DNA of 64,000 nucleotides from Streptomyces curacoi (GCF_001513975.1 NZ_KQ947985.1:372001-436000); one strand, 5' to 3'; positions 1 through 8,431 are shown, counted from the stretch's first letter. Notes: generated by a model not told the origin, from the sequence alone. Numbers and translations are program-made.

Positions 1-1386
1 GAAGGACACCGGCCCGAAGCACTCGCTCATATAGGCGGCCTCGTCGTCCGGCTTGGCCCCGTCCAGCTTCACGATCACGGGCGTGCGCACGACCGCGTCC
101 GGGAACTCGGGGTTGGCGATCTCGCGGGAGGCGAGGGCGACTTCGCCGAGCCCGGCGGCAGCCTCCAGGCGGGCCTTGACGCCCGGGTTGACGATCGCGC
201 CGAGCAGGGCGTTCGCGCGGGCGTCGTCGCCGAGGAGGCCGTCGACCGAGCGGGCGAGGTCGGACACGACCTCGTCGAAGGTGCGGGGGCCCTCCTCGGT
301 GCGGATGCCGTCCCGCGGGATGAGGAGGTTCTGCGGGGTGGTGCACATCTGGCCGCTGTACAGCGACAGGGAGAAGGCCAGGTTGGACAGCATCCCCTTG
401 TAGTTGTCGGTGGAGTGGACGATCACCGTGTTGACGCCGGCCTTCTCGGTGTAGACCTGCGCCTGGCGGGCGTTGGCCTCCAGCCAGTCGCCGAACACCG
501 TCGAGCCGGTGTAGTCGATGATCCGGATCTCCGGGCGGGTGGCCAGGGTCTTGGCGATGCCCTCGCCGGGCCGCTCGGCGGCCAGCGCGACCAGGTTCGG
601 GTCGAAGCCCGCCTCGGCGAGCACCTGGCGCGCGACCTGGACGGTGAGCGCGAGCGGCAGCACCGCGCGCGGGTGGGGCTTGACCAGGACCGCGTTGCCG
701 GTGGCCAGGGAGGCGAACAGGCCCGGGTAGCCGTTCCAGGTCGGGAAGGTGTTGCAGCCGATGACCAGGGCGATCCCGCGCGGGACCGGCGTGAACCGCT
801 TGTTCATCGCCAGCGGGTCGCGCTTGCCCTGCGGCTTGGTCCACTCCGCCGTGTCGGGGGTGCGGACCTGCTCGACGTACGCGTACGCCACCGCTTCCAG
901 GCCGCGGTCCTGCGCATGCGGGCCGCCCGCCTGGAACGCCATCATGAAGGCCTGGCCGGAGGTGTGCATGACCGCGTGCGCGAACTCGTGCGTGCGGTCG
1001 CTGATCCGCTTGAGGATCTCCAGGCAGACCACCGCGCGCATCTCCGCGCCCGCGTCCCGCCACGCGCGCTGACCGGACTTCATGGCGGCCAGCAGCACGT
1101 CGATGTCCGCGTGCGGGTACTCGACGCCCAGCTCGATGCCGTACGGGGAGACCTCGCCGCCCACCCAGTCGTCCGTGCCGGGCTGGCCGAGGTCGAGGCG
1201 GCCTCCCAGGAGGGCGTCGAAGGCGGCCTTGCCCGCCGCGGCGTCCAGGCTGCCGTTCTCGCCGTAGGCCTTGGGGTGCTCGGGGTGCGGCGACCAGTAC
1301 GCGCGCGTGCGGATCGCTTCCAGCGCCTGGTCGAGGGTCGGCCGGTGCTTGGCGATCAGCTCGTGGGCGGTCAGTTCGGCGGCCAT
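1..1386 (-). CDS. paaN: PaaN-type aldehyde dehydrogenase, 3' end cut by window edge
   Basis: The visible part is 462 residues starting MAAELTAHELIAKHRP; the C-terminus runs off the left edge. It is a member of the aldehyde dehydrogenase superfamily of the phenylacetate-degradation PaaN type, which oxidises a CoA-linked or ring-cleavage semialdehyde with NAD(P)+. Visible ALDH hallmarks are the cofactor loop TGSTVFG, the glutamate in TEKAGVNTVIV, and the nucleophile cysteine in GQMCTTPQ at residue 348. The ATG at 1386 was chosen because GAGGAG lies about ten bases upstream. It is divergent from the 3-hydroxyacyl-CoA dehydrogenase/TetR operon across 160 bp holding a palindromic operator, which suggests common control. 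Family assignment is firm; the exact substrate is inference. Confidence 0.9.
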   Translation of the reverse strand, partial: MAAELTAHELIAKHRPTLDQALEAIRTRAYWSPHPEHPKAYGENGSLDAAAGKAAFDALLGGRLDLGQPGTDDWVGGEVSPYGIELGVEYPHADIDVLLAAMKSGQRAWRDAGAEMRAVVCLEILKRISDRTHEFAHAVMHTSGQAFMMAFQAGGPHAQDRGLEAVAYAYVEQVRTPDTAEWTKPQGKRDPLAMNKRFTPVPRGIALVIGCNTFPTWNGYPGLFASLATGNAVLVKPHPRAVLPLALTVQVARQVLAEAGFDPNLVALAAERPGEGIAKTLATRPEIRIIDYTGSTVFGDWLEANARQAQVYTEKAGVNTVIVHSTDNYKGMLSNLAFSLSLYSGQMCTTPQNLLIPRDGIRTEEGPRTFDEVVSDLARSVDGLLGDDARANALLGAIVNPGVKARLEAAAGLGEVALASREIANPEFPDAVVRTPVIVKLDGAKPDDEAAYMSECFGPVSF

Positions 1387-1475
1387 GCGGGACCAACTCC
1401 TCGTTTCCAGAGCTCTCCGTTGAGCTCATGACCTGGGCAGAAACATGGGCAGGAACAGGCAGTCAGAGTTAGAGT

Positions 1476-1495
1476 AACCGAACGATCGGTCGGTT
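1476..1495. promoter_or_regulatory. Palindromic operator between paaN and the 3-HAD/TetR operon
   Basis: AACCGAACGATCGGTCGGTT is an inverted repeat matching at 9 of 10 arm positions, placed midway between two divergent starts (1386 and 1547). Its core is repeated at 16 of 18 positions at 4739-4756. The TetR regulator encoded at 3084-3674 in the same operon is the obvious candidate binder (inference). Confidence 0.7.
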
Positions 1496-1546
1496 CAAGG
1501 GGGTCCGCCGCATCTGTGGAAAACCCCGTGCGGGAGGATCGCGCCC

Positions 1547-3064
1547 ATGACAGCACTCGACCTCAGCAGCCCCGTGGCCGTCGTCGGCACCGGCACCATG
1601 GGCCAGGGCATCGCCCAGGTCGCGCTGGTCGCGGGCCATCCCGTACGCCTGTACGACGCCGTTCCCGGCCGCGCTCAGGACGTGGCCGACGCGATCGGCG
1701 CCCGCCTCGACCGGCTCGTCGAGAAGGACCGCCTCACCGGCGCCGACCGCGACGCGGCCCGCGCCCGGCTGCACCCCGCCGAGACCCTCGCCGAGCTCGC
1801 CGACTGCGCCCTCGTCGTCGAGGCCGTGCTGGAGCGCCTCGACGTCAAGCAGGAGCTGTTCCGCGAGCTGGAGGACGTCGTCCGCGAGGACTGCCTGCTC
1901 GCCACGAACACCTCGTCCCTGTCCGTCACGGCGATCGGCGGCGCCCTCGCCCATCCCGGCCGCTTCGTCGGCCTGCACTTCTTCAACCCCGCACCGCTGC
2001 TGCCGCTGGTCGAGGTCGTCTCCGGGTTCGCCACCGACGTCACCTCCGCCACGCGCGCGTACGAGACGGCACGCGCCTGGGGCAAGACACCGGTCGCCTG
2101 CGCCGACACCCCCGGCTTCATCGTCAACCGCATCGCCCGGCCCTTCTACGCCGAGGCCTTCGCGGTCTACGAGGCGCAAGGAGCCGACCCGGCCACCATC
2201 GACGCCGTCCTGCGCGAGTGCGGCGGCTTCAGGATGGGCGCGTTCGAGCTCACCGACCTCATCGGGCAGGACGTCAACGAGTCCGTCACGCACTCCGTGT
2301 GGCAGTCCTTCTTCCAGGACGTGCGCTTCACGCCCTCGCTGGCCCAGCGCCGCCTGGTCGAGTCCGGCCGGCTCGGCCGCAAGAGCGGGCACGGCTGGTA
2401 CGACTACGCCGAAGGCGCGGACCGGCCGGAGCCGCACACCGCGGAGAAGGCCCGGCCGCCCGCCTACGTCGTCGCCGAGGGCGACCTGGGCCCGGCCTCC
2501 GAGCTGCTCGGCCTGATCCGCGAGGCGGGCATCCAGGTCCGTGAGGAGGACGAGGACCACGGCACCCGCCTGGTGCTGCCCGGCGGGGGCCAGCTGGCGC
2601 TCGCCGACGGGCAGACCTCGGTCGAGTTCCGGGACGTCGTCTACTTCGACCTCGCCCTCGACTACCGCCGGGCCACCCGGATCGCCCTGTCCGCCTCCCA
2701 GGACACCTCCGCGCAGACCCTCGCCGAGGCCACCGGACTCTTCCAGGCGCTCGGCAAGGACGTCAGCGTCATCGGCGACGTCCCCGGCATGATCGTCGCC
2801 CGCACGGTCGCCCGGATCGTCGACCTCGCGCACGACGCCGTCGCCAAGGGCGTGGCCACCGAGGAGGACATCGACACCGCGATGCGGCTGGGCGTCAACT
2901 ACCCGCTCGGGCCCTTCGAGTGGAGCCGCCGGCTCGGCCGCAACTGGGCGTACGCCCTCCTCGACGACCTGCACCTGCGCGACCCCTCGGGGCGCTACGC
3001 GCCGTCGCTCGCGCTGTACCGCCACGCGTACGCCACCGACAAGCGCGAGGGCAGCACCTCATGA
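1547..3064 (+). CDS. 3-hydroxyacyl-CoA dehydrogenase (PaaH/PaaC-like)
   Basis: This 505-residue cytosolic enzyme oxidises 3-hydroxyacyl-CoA to 3-ketoacyl-CoA with NAD+. The Rossmann motif GTGTMGQG is at residues 14-21. The catalytic His region is GLHFFNP, and the family CxDTPGFIVNR segment follows. At about 505 residues it is longer than the 280-residue single-domain form because a second 3HCDH C-terminal domain is present (GDVPGMIVARTVARIV to LGVNYPLGPFEW), as in phenylacetate-pathway PaaH/PaaC proteins. GGGAGGA precedes the ATG. It is the first gene of an operon with the TetR gene 19 bp downstream, and divergent paaN supports a role in aromatic or acyl-CoA breakdown. Alternative: a general beta-oxidation enzyme. 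Confidence 0.9.
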   Translation: MTALDLSSPVAVVGTGTMGQGIAQVALVAGHPVRLYDAVPGRAQDVADAIGARLDRLVEKDRLTGADRDAARARLHPAETLAELADCALVVEAVLERLDVKQELFRELEDVVREDCLLATNTSSLSVTAIGGALAHPGRFVGLHFFNPAPLLPLVEVVSGFATDVTSATRAYETARAWGKTPVACADTPGFIVNRIARPFYAEAFAVYEAQGADPATIDAVLRECGGFRMGAFELTDLIGQDVNESVTHSVWQSFFQDVRFTPSLAQRRLVESGRLGRKSGHGWYDYAEGADRPEPHTAEKARPPAYVVAEGDLGPASELLGLIREAGIQVREEDEDHGTRLVLPGGGQLALADGQTSVEFRDVVYFDLALDYRRATRIALSASQDTSAQTLAEATGLFQALGKDVSVIGDVPGMIVARTVARIVDLAHDAVAKGVATEEDIDTAMRLGVNYPLGPFEWSRRLGRNWAYALLDDLHLRDPSGRYAPSLALYRHAYATDKREGSTS

Positions 3065-3089
3065 CCCGGGAGGGCAGCACCCAATGACG
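3047..3089 (+). repeat. 23-bp micro-duplication around the TetR ribosome binding site
   Basis: GAGGGCAGCACC followed by ATGAC occurs twice at a 23-bp offset, once across the 3-HAD stop and once across the TetR start. The upstream copy also carries an ATG, but in another frame. Confidence 0.6.
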
Positions 3090-3674
3090 ACCGCCAAGCG
3101 CGACACGTACACGCCCGAGACGCTGCTCTCCGTCGCCGTGCGGGTCTTCAACGAGCGCGGCTACGACGGCACCTCCATGGAGCACCTGTCGAAGGCGGCC
3201 GGCATCTCCAAGTCGTCGATCTACCACCACGTCACGGGCAAGGAGGAGCTGCTGCGCCGCGCCGTCAGCCGGGCGCTCGACGGCCTCTTCGGGATCCTCG
3301 GCGAGGAGCACGCGCGCGTGGGGCACGCCGCCGACCGTCTGGAGTACGTCGTGCGGCGCATGGTCGAGGTGCTCATAACCGAGCTGCCCTATGTGACGCT
3401 GCTGCTGCGCGTGCGCGGCAACACCGAGACCGAGCGATGGGCGCTGGAGCGGCGCCGCGACTTCGACCACCGGGTCGCCGAACTGCTGAAGGCGGCCGCC
3501 GCCGACGGGGAGGTGCGCGCCGACGTGGAGGTGCGGCTGGCGACCCGGCTCGTCTTCGGGATGATCAACTCGATCGTGGAGTGGTACCGGCCGGACGGGC
3601 GGGGCATGAGCGAGCGCGAGGTCGCCGACACGGTGGTGCGGCTGGTCTTCGGGGGGCTGCGGCAGGCGGGCTGA
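3084..3674 (+). CDS. TetR/AcrR family transcriptional regulator
   Basis: The protein has 196 residues. An N-terminal TetR helix-turn-helix spans roughly residues 12-58 (FNERGYDGTSMEHLSKAAGI and SKSSIYHHVTGKEELL), followed by an all-helical ligand domain. It is translated from an ATG 19 bp after the 3-HAD stop with GGGAGGG upstream, so it is co-transcribed with 3-HAD. Regulators in this context (PaaR-like or beta-oxidation TetR repressors) usually sense acyl-CoA or phenylacetyl-CoA. Palindromes at 1476-1495 and 4739-4756 are its likely operators, which would make it autoregulatory and link it to the bkd operon. The ligand is not deducible from sequence. Confidence 0.88.
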   Translation: MTTAKRDTYTPETLLSVAVRVFNERGYDGTSMEHLSKAAGISKSSIYHHVTGKEELLRRAVSRALDGLFGILGEEHARVGHAADRLEYVVRRMVEVLITELPYVTLLLRVRGNTETERWALERRRDFDHRVAELLKAAAADGEVRADVEVRLATRLVFGMINSIVEWYRPDGRGMSEREVADTVVRLVFGGLRQAG

Positions 3675-3676
3675 CC

Positions 3677-3736
3677 GTCGGCGGTCGTGGCGGCGGCTGT
3701 CGCGGCGTCGGCGGTCGTGGCGTCGGCTGTCGCGGC
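3677..3736 (+). repeat. Two tandem 30-bp GC-rich repeats after the TetR gene
   Basis: Two adjacent 30-bp units (3677-3706 and 3707-3736) beginning GTCGGCGGTCGTGGCG differ at one position. They lie just after the TetR stop. No terminator stem or clear function is visible. Confidence 0.65.
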
Positions 3737-3816
3737 GGCGGCTGAGTACGCGCGCGTGGCCGGATGAGTACGCCGCCCGATGGTCCGGGGCGGTGCCGGC
3801 TGGTGGGCTGGGACGC

Positions 3817-4119
3817 ATGATCTCCGACGACATGGCGTCCGGCGCCGACGATCCGCGGTGGTGGCGGGCGCCTTTCGTGGCCACGCTGGTCGGGCTGCCG
3901 GTCCTCGCGTGGGAGTACGCCCTGTGGGGCGCGAACACCGCTGCCGTCCTCGGGGGCGTGGTCTGCTGGGCGCTCGTCCTGCTCGCGCTCGCCTGGGCGC
4001 TGCCGCATCGCCGGTCGGCACGGATGCTGCGGGGCACCGCGGCCGTGGCCGGTGTGGTGTGCGTGTGCCTGCCGCTGCTGGTCGTGGTGCTGATGGCCAT
4101 GGCGATGGCCTCGGGCTGA
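3817..4119 (+). CDS. Small membrane protein of unknown function
   Basis: This is a 100-residue protein starting MISDDMASGADD. It has about three hydrophobic segments: FVATLVGLPVLAWEYALW, AAVLGGVVCWALVLLALAW and GVVCVCLPLLVVVLMAMAMA. I do not recognise the family. An upstream ATG at 3793 is in frame, but the chosen start leaves a natural polar N-terminus. It stands alone between the TetR gene and the convergent Lrp gene, whose stop is 17 bp away. Codon use is typical of the neighbours, so it is probably real. Confidence 0.6.
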   Translation: MISDDMASGADDPRWWRAPFVATLVGLPVLAWEYALWGANTAAVLGGVVCWALVLLALAWALPHRRSARMLRGTAAVAGVVCVCLPLLVVVLMAMAMASG

Positions 4120-4136
4120 CGCCCGGGGGGCAAGGC

Positions 4137-4637
4137 TCAGCCCTGCGGCTCCAGGTCCTCCTCCTCGAACACCAGCAGCGTGCGCGTGCTGAGCACCTCG
4201 GGGATCGCCTGGAGCCGGGTGAGGACCAGCTCGCGCAGCGCCCTGTTGTCGGGCGTGTGCACCAGGAGCAGTACGTCGAAGTCGCCGCCCACCAGGGCGA
4301 TGTGCGAGGCCCCGGGAAGCTGTCTGAGCTGCTCGCGCACCGTGCGCCAGGAGTTCTGGACGATCTTCAGGGTGATGTACGCGGACGTCCCGTGGCCCGC
4401 CCGCTCGTGGTTGACGCGGGCGCCGAAGCCGCGGATGACGCCGTCCTCGACGAGACGGTTGATGCGGGCGTAGGCGTTGGCGCGCGAGACATGGACCCGC
4501 TCGGCGACCGACCGTATCGACGCACGGCCGTCCGCCTGGAGCATCTGCAGGATGTCCTGATCAATGGCGTCGAGCGGGCGCGGGGGTGGAAGGGGGGCGT
4601 TGCCGTCCGGGCTCTCGGCCATTTGTTCAGGCGTCAT
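4137..4637 (-). CDS. bkdR: Lrp/AsnC family regulator, BkdR-like
   Basis: The protein has 166 residues. An N-terminal AsnC-type HTH (IDQDILQMLQADGRASIRSV, then VHVSRANAYARINRLVEDG) is followed by the RAM effector domain (TSAYITLKIV to LVGGDFDVLLLVHTPD). The ATG at 4637 has GGAAGG upstream; an in-frame ATG at 4622 is an alternative start. It is divergent from bkdA over 175 bp. Lrp-type regulators in this position are known in Streptomyces as BkdR, which controls branched-chain dehydrogenase genes and affects development. Here the shared promoter holds a 10-bp-arm palindrome (4679-4708). The effector, presumably a branched-chain amino acid or keto acid, is inferred. Confidence 0.85.
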   Translation of the reverse strand: MTPEQMAESPDGNAPLPPPRPLDAIDQDILQMLQADGRASIRSVAERVHVSRANAYARINRLVEDGVIRGFGARVNHERAGHGTSAYITLKIVQNSWRTVREQLRQLPGASHIALVGGDFDVLLLVHTPDNRALRELVLTRLQAIPEVLSTRTLLVFEEEDLEPQG

Positions 4638-4678
4638 GTCCCCCCACCTTCCTCCCGTGGACGTACTGCGTTCATTGG

Positions 4679-4708
4679 AGGCTGTGGAGAACCGTTTGTC
4701 CACAGCCT
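4679..4708. promoter_or_regulatory. Inverted repeat in the bkdR-bkdA promoter region
   Basis: AGGCTGTGGA and TCCACAGCCT form perfect 10-bp arms around a 10-bp spacer. The position between divergent bkdR and bkdA fits a site for the Lrp-type regulator (inference). Confidence 0.55.
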
Positions 4709-4738
4709 GAGGGGGCCTGTAGCCAAAATGTGCCGACG

Positions 4739-4756
4739 ACCGAACAATCGGTAGGT
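4739..4756. promoter_or_regulatory. Second copy of the TetR-type operator, upstream of bkdA
   Basis: ACCGAACAATCGGTAGGT matches the operator core at 1477-1494 in 16 of 18 positions. It lies 56 bp upstream of the bkdA ATG, where a repressor could block the promoter. Confidence 0.55.
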
Positions 4757-4812
4757 GAGGCGCGTCACTGAAGCTGCGCCTCCCGTAGCCGCTCCCACGA
4801 GGAGGTGCCGTC

Positions 4813-5949
4813 ATGACGGTCATGGAGCAGCGAGGCGGGTACCGGCCATCGCCGCCGCCCGCCTGGCAGCCCCGCATGGACCCCGCGCCGCTGCTGCCCG
4901 ACGCGGAGCCCTACCGCGTCCTCGGCACCGAGGCCGCCGCGAAGGCCGACCCGGACCTGCTGCGCCGGCTCTACGCCGAGCTGGTGCGGGGCCGTCGGTA
5001 CAACGTGCAGGCGACCGCGCTCACCAAGCAGGGCCGCCTCGCCGTCTACCCGTCCAGCACCGGCCAGGAGGCCTGCGAGGTCGCCGCCGCGCTGGCCCTT
5101 CAGGAGCGTGACTGGCTCTTCCCCAGCTACCGCGACACCCTCGCCGCCGTCGCCCGGGGCGTGGACCCCGTCGAGGCGCTGACCCTGCTGCGCGGCGACT
5201 GGCACACCGGCTACGACCCCTACGAGCACCGGGTGGCCCCCCTGTGCACGCCGCTCGCCACCCAGCTGCCGCACGCCGTCGGCCTCGCGCACGCCGCCCG
5301 CCTCAAGGGCGACGACGTGGTCGCGCTCGCCATGGTCGGCGACGGCGGCTCCAGCGAGGGCGACTTCCACGAGGCGCTGAACTTCGCCGCCGTATGGCAG
5401 GCGCCGGTCGTCTTCCTGGTCCAGAACAACGGCTTCGCGATCTCCGTCCCGCTCGCCAAGCAGACCGCGGCCCCGTCGCTGGCCCACAAGGCCGTCGGCT
5501 ACGGCATGCCCGGCCGCCTGGTCGACGGCAACGACGCGGCCGCCGTGCACGAGGTGCTGAGCGACGCCGTCCGGCACGCGCGCGCGGGCGGCGGTCCGAC
5601 GCTGATCGAGGCGATCACCTACCGCATCGACGCCCACACCAACGCCGACGACGCCACCCGCTACCGCGGCGACTCCGAGGTGGAGACCTGGCGCGGGCAC
5701 GACCCGATCGCGCTCCTGGAGCACGAGCTGACCGAGCGCGGCCTGCTCGACGAGGACGGCAAGCAGGCCGCCCGGGACGCAGCCGAGGCGATGGCCGCCG
5801 ACCTGCGCGAGCGCATGAACCAGGACCCGGTGCTCGACCCGATGGACCTGTTCGCCCATGTGTACGCCGAGCCGACCCCGCAACTGCGCGAACAGCAGGA
5901 CCAGTTGCGGGCCGAGCTCGAAGCCGAGTCGGAAGGGTCGCACCGATGA
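4813..5949 (+). CDS. bkdA: Branched-chain 2-oxoacid dehydrogenase E1 alpha (first operon)
   Basis: The 378-residue thiamine-diphosphate E1 alpha subunit decarboxylates branched-chain 2-oxoacids from Val, Leu and Ile and makes starter units for branched fatty acids. The ThDP/Mg motif reads VGDGGSSEGDFHEALNFAAV, ending at QNNGFAIS. The E1 alpha entry segment YPSSTGQEACEV and the YRIDAHTNADDATRYR phosphorylation-loop-like region are present. GAGGAGGTG precedes the ATG. It overlaps the next gene by ATGA. Upstream sit two candidate operators, so dual control by BkdR and TetR is plausible. Confidence 0.93.
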   Translation: MTVMEQRGGYRPSPPPAWQPRMDPAPLLPDAEPYRVLGTEAAAKADPDLLRRLYAELVRGRRYNVQATALTKQGRLAVYPSSTGQEACEVAAALALQERDWLFPSYRDTLAAVARGVDPVEALTLLRGDWHTGYDPYEHRVAPLCTPLATQLPHAVGLAHAARLKGDDVVALAMVGDGGSSEGDFHEALNFAAVWQAPVVFLVQNNGFAISVPLAKQTAAPSLAHKAVGYGMPGRLVDGNDAAAVHEVLSDAVRHARAGGGPTLIEAITYRIDAHTNADDATRYRGDSEVETWRGHDPIALLEHELTERGLLDEDGKQAARDAAEAMAADLRERMNQDPVLDPMDLFAHVYAEPTPQLREQQDQLRAELEAESEGSHR

Positions 5950-6950
5950 CCACCGTCGCCGTCAAGCCGGCCACCATGGCGCAGGCCCTCACCCGCGCGC
6001 TGCGCGACGCCATGGCCGCCGACCCCGCCGTGCACGTCATGGGCGAGGACGTCGGCACCCTCGGCGGCGTCTTCCGCGTCACCGACGGCCTCGCCAAGGA
6101 GTTCGGCGACGACCGCTGCACGGACACCCCGCTGGCCGAGGCGGGCATCCTCGGCACGGCCGTCGGCATGGCGATGTACGGCCTGCGCCCGGTCGTGGAG
6201 ATGCAGTTCGACGCGTTCGCCTACCCGGCGTTCGAGCAGCTCATCTCGCACGTCTCGCGCATGCGCAACCGCACCCGCGGCAAGATGCCGCTCCCGATCA
6301 CCATCCGCGTCCCCTACGGCGGCGGCATCGGCGGCGTCGAGCACCACAGTGACTCCTCCGAGGCCTACTACATGGCCACTCCGGGGCTCCATGTCGTCAC
6401 ACCCGCGACCGTCGCCGACGCCTACGGGCTGCTGCGCGCCGCCATCGCCTCCGACGACCCCGTCGTCTTCCTGGAACCCAAGCGGCTGTACTGGTCGAAG
6501 GACTCCTGGAACCCGGAGGACCCCCAGAGCGTTGAACCGATCGGCCGCGCGGTGGTGCGGCGCTCGGGGAGGAGCGCCACGCTCATCACGTACGGCCCGT
6601 CGGTGCCCGTCTGCCTCGAAGCCGCCGAGGCGGCGCGGGAGGAGGGGTGGGACCTGGAAGTCGTCGACCTGCGCTCGCTGGTGCCGTTCGACGACGAGAC
6701 GGTCAGCGCCTCGGTACGGCGGACCGGGCGGGCGGTCGTCGTACACGAGTCGGGCGGGTTCGGCGGACCGGGAGGGGAGATCGCGGCCCGGGTCACGGAG
6801 CGCTGCTTCCACCATCTGGAGGCGCCGGTGCTGCGCGTGGCCGGGTTCGACATCCCCTATCCGCCGCCGATGCTGGAGCGTCACCACCTGCCCGGCGTGG
6901 ACCGGATCCTGGACGCCGTGGGGCGTCTGCAGTGGGAGGCCGAGAGCTGA
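5946..6950 (+). CDS. bkdB: Branched-chain 2-oxoacid dehydrogenase E1 beta (first operon)
   Basis: This 334-residue transketolase-like beta subunit partners BkdA in an alpha2beta2 E1. Conserved E1 beta segments are VMGEDVGTLGGVFRVTDGL, DTPLAEAGILGTAVGMAMYG, RVPYGGGIGGVEHHSDS and the C-terminal DLRSLVPFD and VVVHESGGFGGPGGEIA. The start ATG at 5946 overlaps the bkdA stop by four bases, so an in-frame upstream extension reading through bkdA in another frame is not genuine. Its stop shares one base with the bkdC start (TGATG). Confidence 0.93.
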   Translation: MTTVAVKPATMAQALTRALRDAMAADPAVHVMGEDVGTLGGVFRVTDGLAKEFGDDRCTDTPLAEAGILGTAVGMAMYGLRPVVEMQFDAFAYPAFEQLISHVSRMRNRTRGKMPLPITIRVPYGGGIGGVEHHSDSSEAYYMATPGLHVVTPATVADAYGLLRAAIASDDPVVFLEPKRLYWSKDSWNPEDPQSVEPIGRAVVRRSGRSATLITYGPSVPVCLEAAEAAREEGWDLEVVDLRSLVPFDDETVSASVRRTGRAVVVHESGGFGGPGGEIAARVTERCFHHLEAPVLRVAGFDIPYPPPMLERHHLPGVDRILDAVGRLQWEAES

Positions 6951-8350
6951 TGGCACAGGTGCTCGAGTTCAAACTCCCCGACCTCGGGGAGGGGCTCACC
7001 GAGGCGGAGATCGTGCGCTGGCTGGTGGAGGTCGGCGACGTCGTCGCCGTCGACCAGCCGGTCGTCGAGGTCGAGACGGCCAAGGCGATGGTCGACATCC
7101 CCTGTCCCTACGCCGGTGTGGTCACCGCCCGCTTCGGCGAGGAGGGCACGGAGCTGCCCGTCGGGGCGCCGCTGCTGACGGTCGCGGTGGGGGCGCCCGC
7201 CGCCGGCGGACCGGCAGCGGGCCCGCGTGAGGGCACGGCCGGGGGCGCGGCCGGGAGTGCGGCCACCTCCGGCGGTACGACCGAGGGCTCCGGGAACGTG
7301 CTGGTGGGATACGGCACCTCCGAGGCCCCCTCACGGCGGCGCAGGGTACGGCCGGCGGCTCCGGTGCGGCCGCAGGCGGCCGGTCCCGCGCCCGCCACCG
7401 CACCCACCGGCCCCGACCGGACCGGCGCCCGCAACGGCAACCACGAGGGCCCCGTTCCGGTGATCTCCCCCCTGGTGCGCCGCCTCGCCCGCGAGCACGG
7501 CCTGGACCTGCGGGAGTTGCACGGTTCCGGACCCGACGGGCTGATCCTGCGGGCGGATGTGGAGTACGCGCTGCGGGCCGCCTCCGTGCAGGAGCGCGCG
7601 GCCAAGGCACCGGCGGTCACCCCGGCACCGGCTCCCCCCGCCCACGCCAAGGCCGCCCCCGAAGGCATCCGCACCCCCCTCAAGGGCATCCGCGGCGCCG
7701 TGGCCGACAAGCTCTCCCGCAGCCGGCGGGAGATCCCGGACGCGACCTGCTGGGTGGACGCCGACGCGACCGAGCTCATGCGGGCCCGAGCCGCCATGAA
7801 CGCCGCCGGCGGGCCGAAGATCTCCCTGCTCGCCCTGCTGGCCCGAATCTGCACCGCCGCCCTGGCCCGGTTCCCCGAGCTCAACTCCATGGTCGACATG
7901 GAGGCCCGGGAGATCGTCCAGCTCGACCATGTGCACCTCGGGTTCGCCGCGCAGACCGAGCGGGGACTGGTCGTCCCGGTCGTGCGGGACGCGCACGCAC
8001 GGGACGCGGAGTCGCTGACCGCGGAGTTCGCCCGGCTGACCGAGGCGGCCCGCGCGGGCACCCTCACGCCCGCGGAACTCACCGGCGGGACCTTCACGTT
8101 GAACAACTACGGCGTGTTCGGCGTCGACGGCTCCACGCCGATCATCAACCACCCCGAGGCCGCGATGCTGGGCGTCGGCCGCATCATCCCCAAGCCCTGG
8201 GTGCACGAGGGAGAGCTGGCGGTGCGGCAGGTCGTCGAGCTCTCGCTCACCTTCGACCACCGGGTCTGCGACGGCGGCACGGCGGGCGGCTTCCTGCGGT
8301 ACGTCGCGGACTGCGTGGAACAGCCGGCGGTGCTGCTGCGCACGCTGTGA
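6950..8350 (+). CDS. bkdC: Branched-chain 2-oxoacid dehydrogenase E2, dihydrolipoyl acyltransferase (first operon)
   Basis: The protein has 466 residues. An N-terminal lipoyl domain carries the lipoylated lysine in VETAKAMVDIP (Lys45). A Gly/Ala/Pro-rich linker follows, then an E3-binding domain (ISPLVRRLAREHGLDL to GPDGLILRADVEYA), a second linker and the catalytic acyltransferase domain with the active-site His in TFDHRVCDGG. It forms the core of the complex and transfers the acyl group to CoA. It is coupled to bkdB by a TGATG overlap. No E3 gene is adjacent, so lipoamide dehydrogenase must come from elsewhere. Confidence 0.93.
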   Translation: MAQVLEFKLPDLGEGLTEAEIVRWLVEVGDVVAVDQPVVEVETAKAMVDIPCPYAGVVTARFGEEGTELPVGAPLLTVAVGAPAAGGPAAGPREGTAGGAAGSAATSGGTTEGSGNVLVGYGTSEAPSRRRRVRPAAPVRPQAAGPAPATAPTGPDRTGARNGNHEGPVPVISPLVRRLAREHGLDLRELHGSGPDGLILRADVEYALRAASVQERAAKAPAVTPAPAPPAHAKAAPEGIRTPLKGIRGAVADKLSRSRREIPDATCWVDADATELMRARAAMNAAGGPKISLLALLARICTAALARFPELNSMVDMEAREIVQLDHVHLGFAAQTERGLVVPVVRDAHARDAESLTAEFARLTEAARAGTLTPAELTGGTFTLNNYGVFGVDGSTPIINHPEAAMLGVGRIIPKPWVHEGELAVRQVVELSLTFDHRVCDGGTAGGFLRYVADCVEQPAVLLRTL

Positions 8351-8353
8351 CAC

Positions 8354-8381
8354 ACCCACCGCGGCCCACCCACCGCGGCCC
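8354..8381 (+). repeat. Tandem 14-bp duplication after bkdC
   Basis: ACCCACCGCGGCCC occurs twice head to tail, directly after the bkdC stop. No hairpin with a T-run is seen here, so bkdC may read into the mobA-moeA group. Confidence 0.6.
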
Positions 8382-8431
8382 ACTGCCTCCAGCGCGTTCC
8401 CTGTGATCGTGGAGGCACGCATACTCGGGGG

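Noticed and set aside
415..1431. Long open frame on the plus strand opposite paaN
   Set aside because: It is Arg/Val/Gly-rich and mirrors the minus-strand gene, which shows aldehyde dehydrogenase motifs; a GC-bias shadow.
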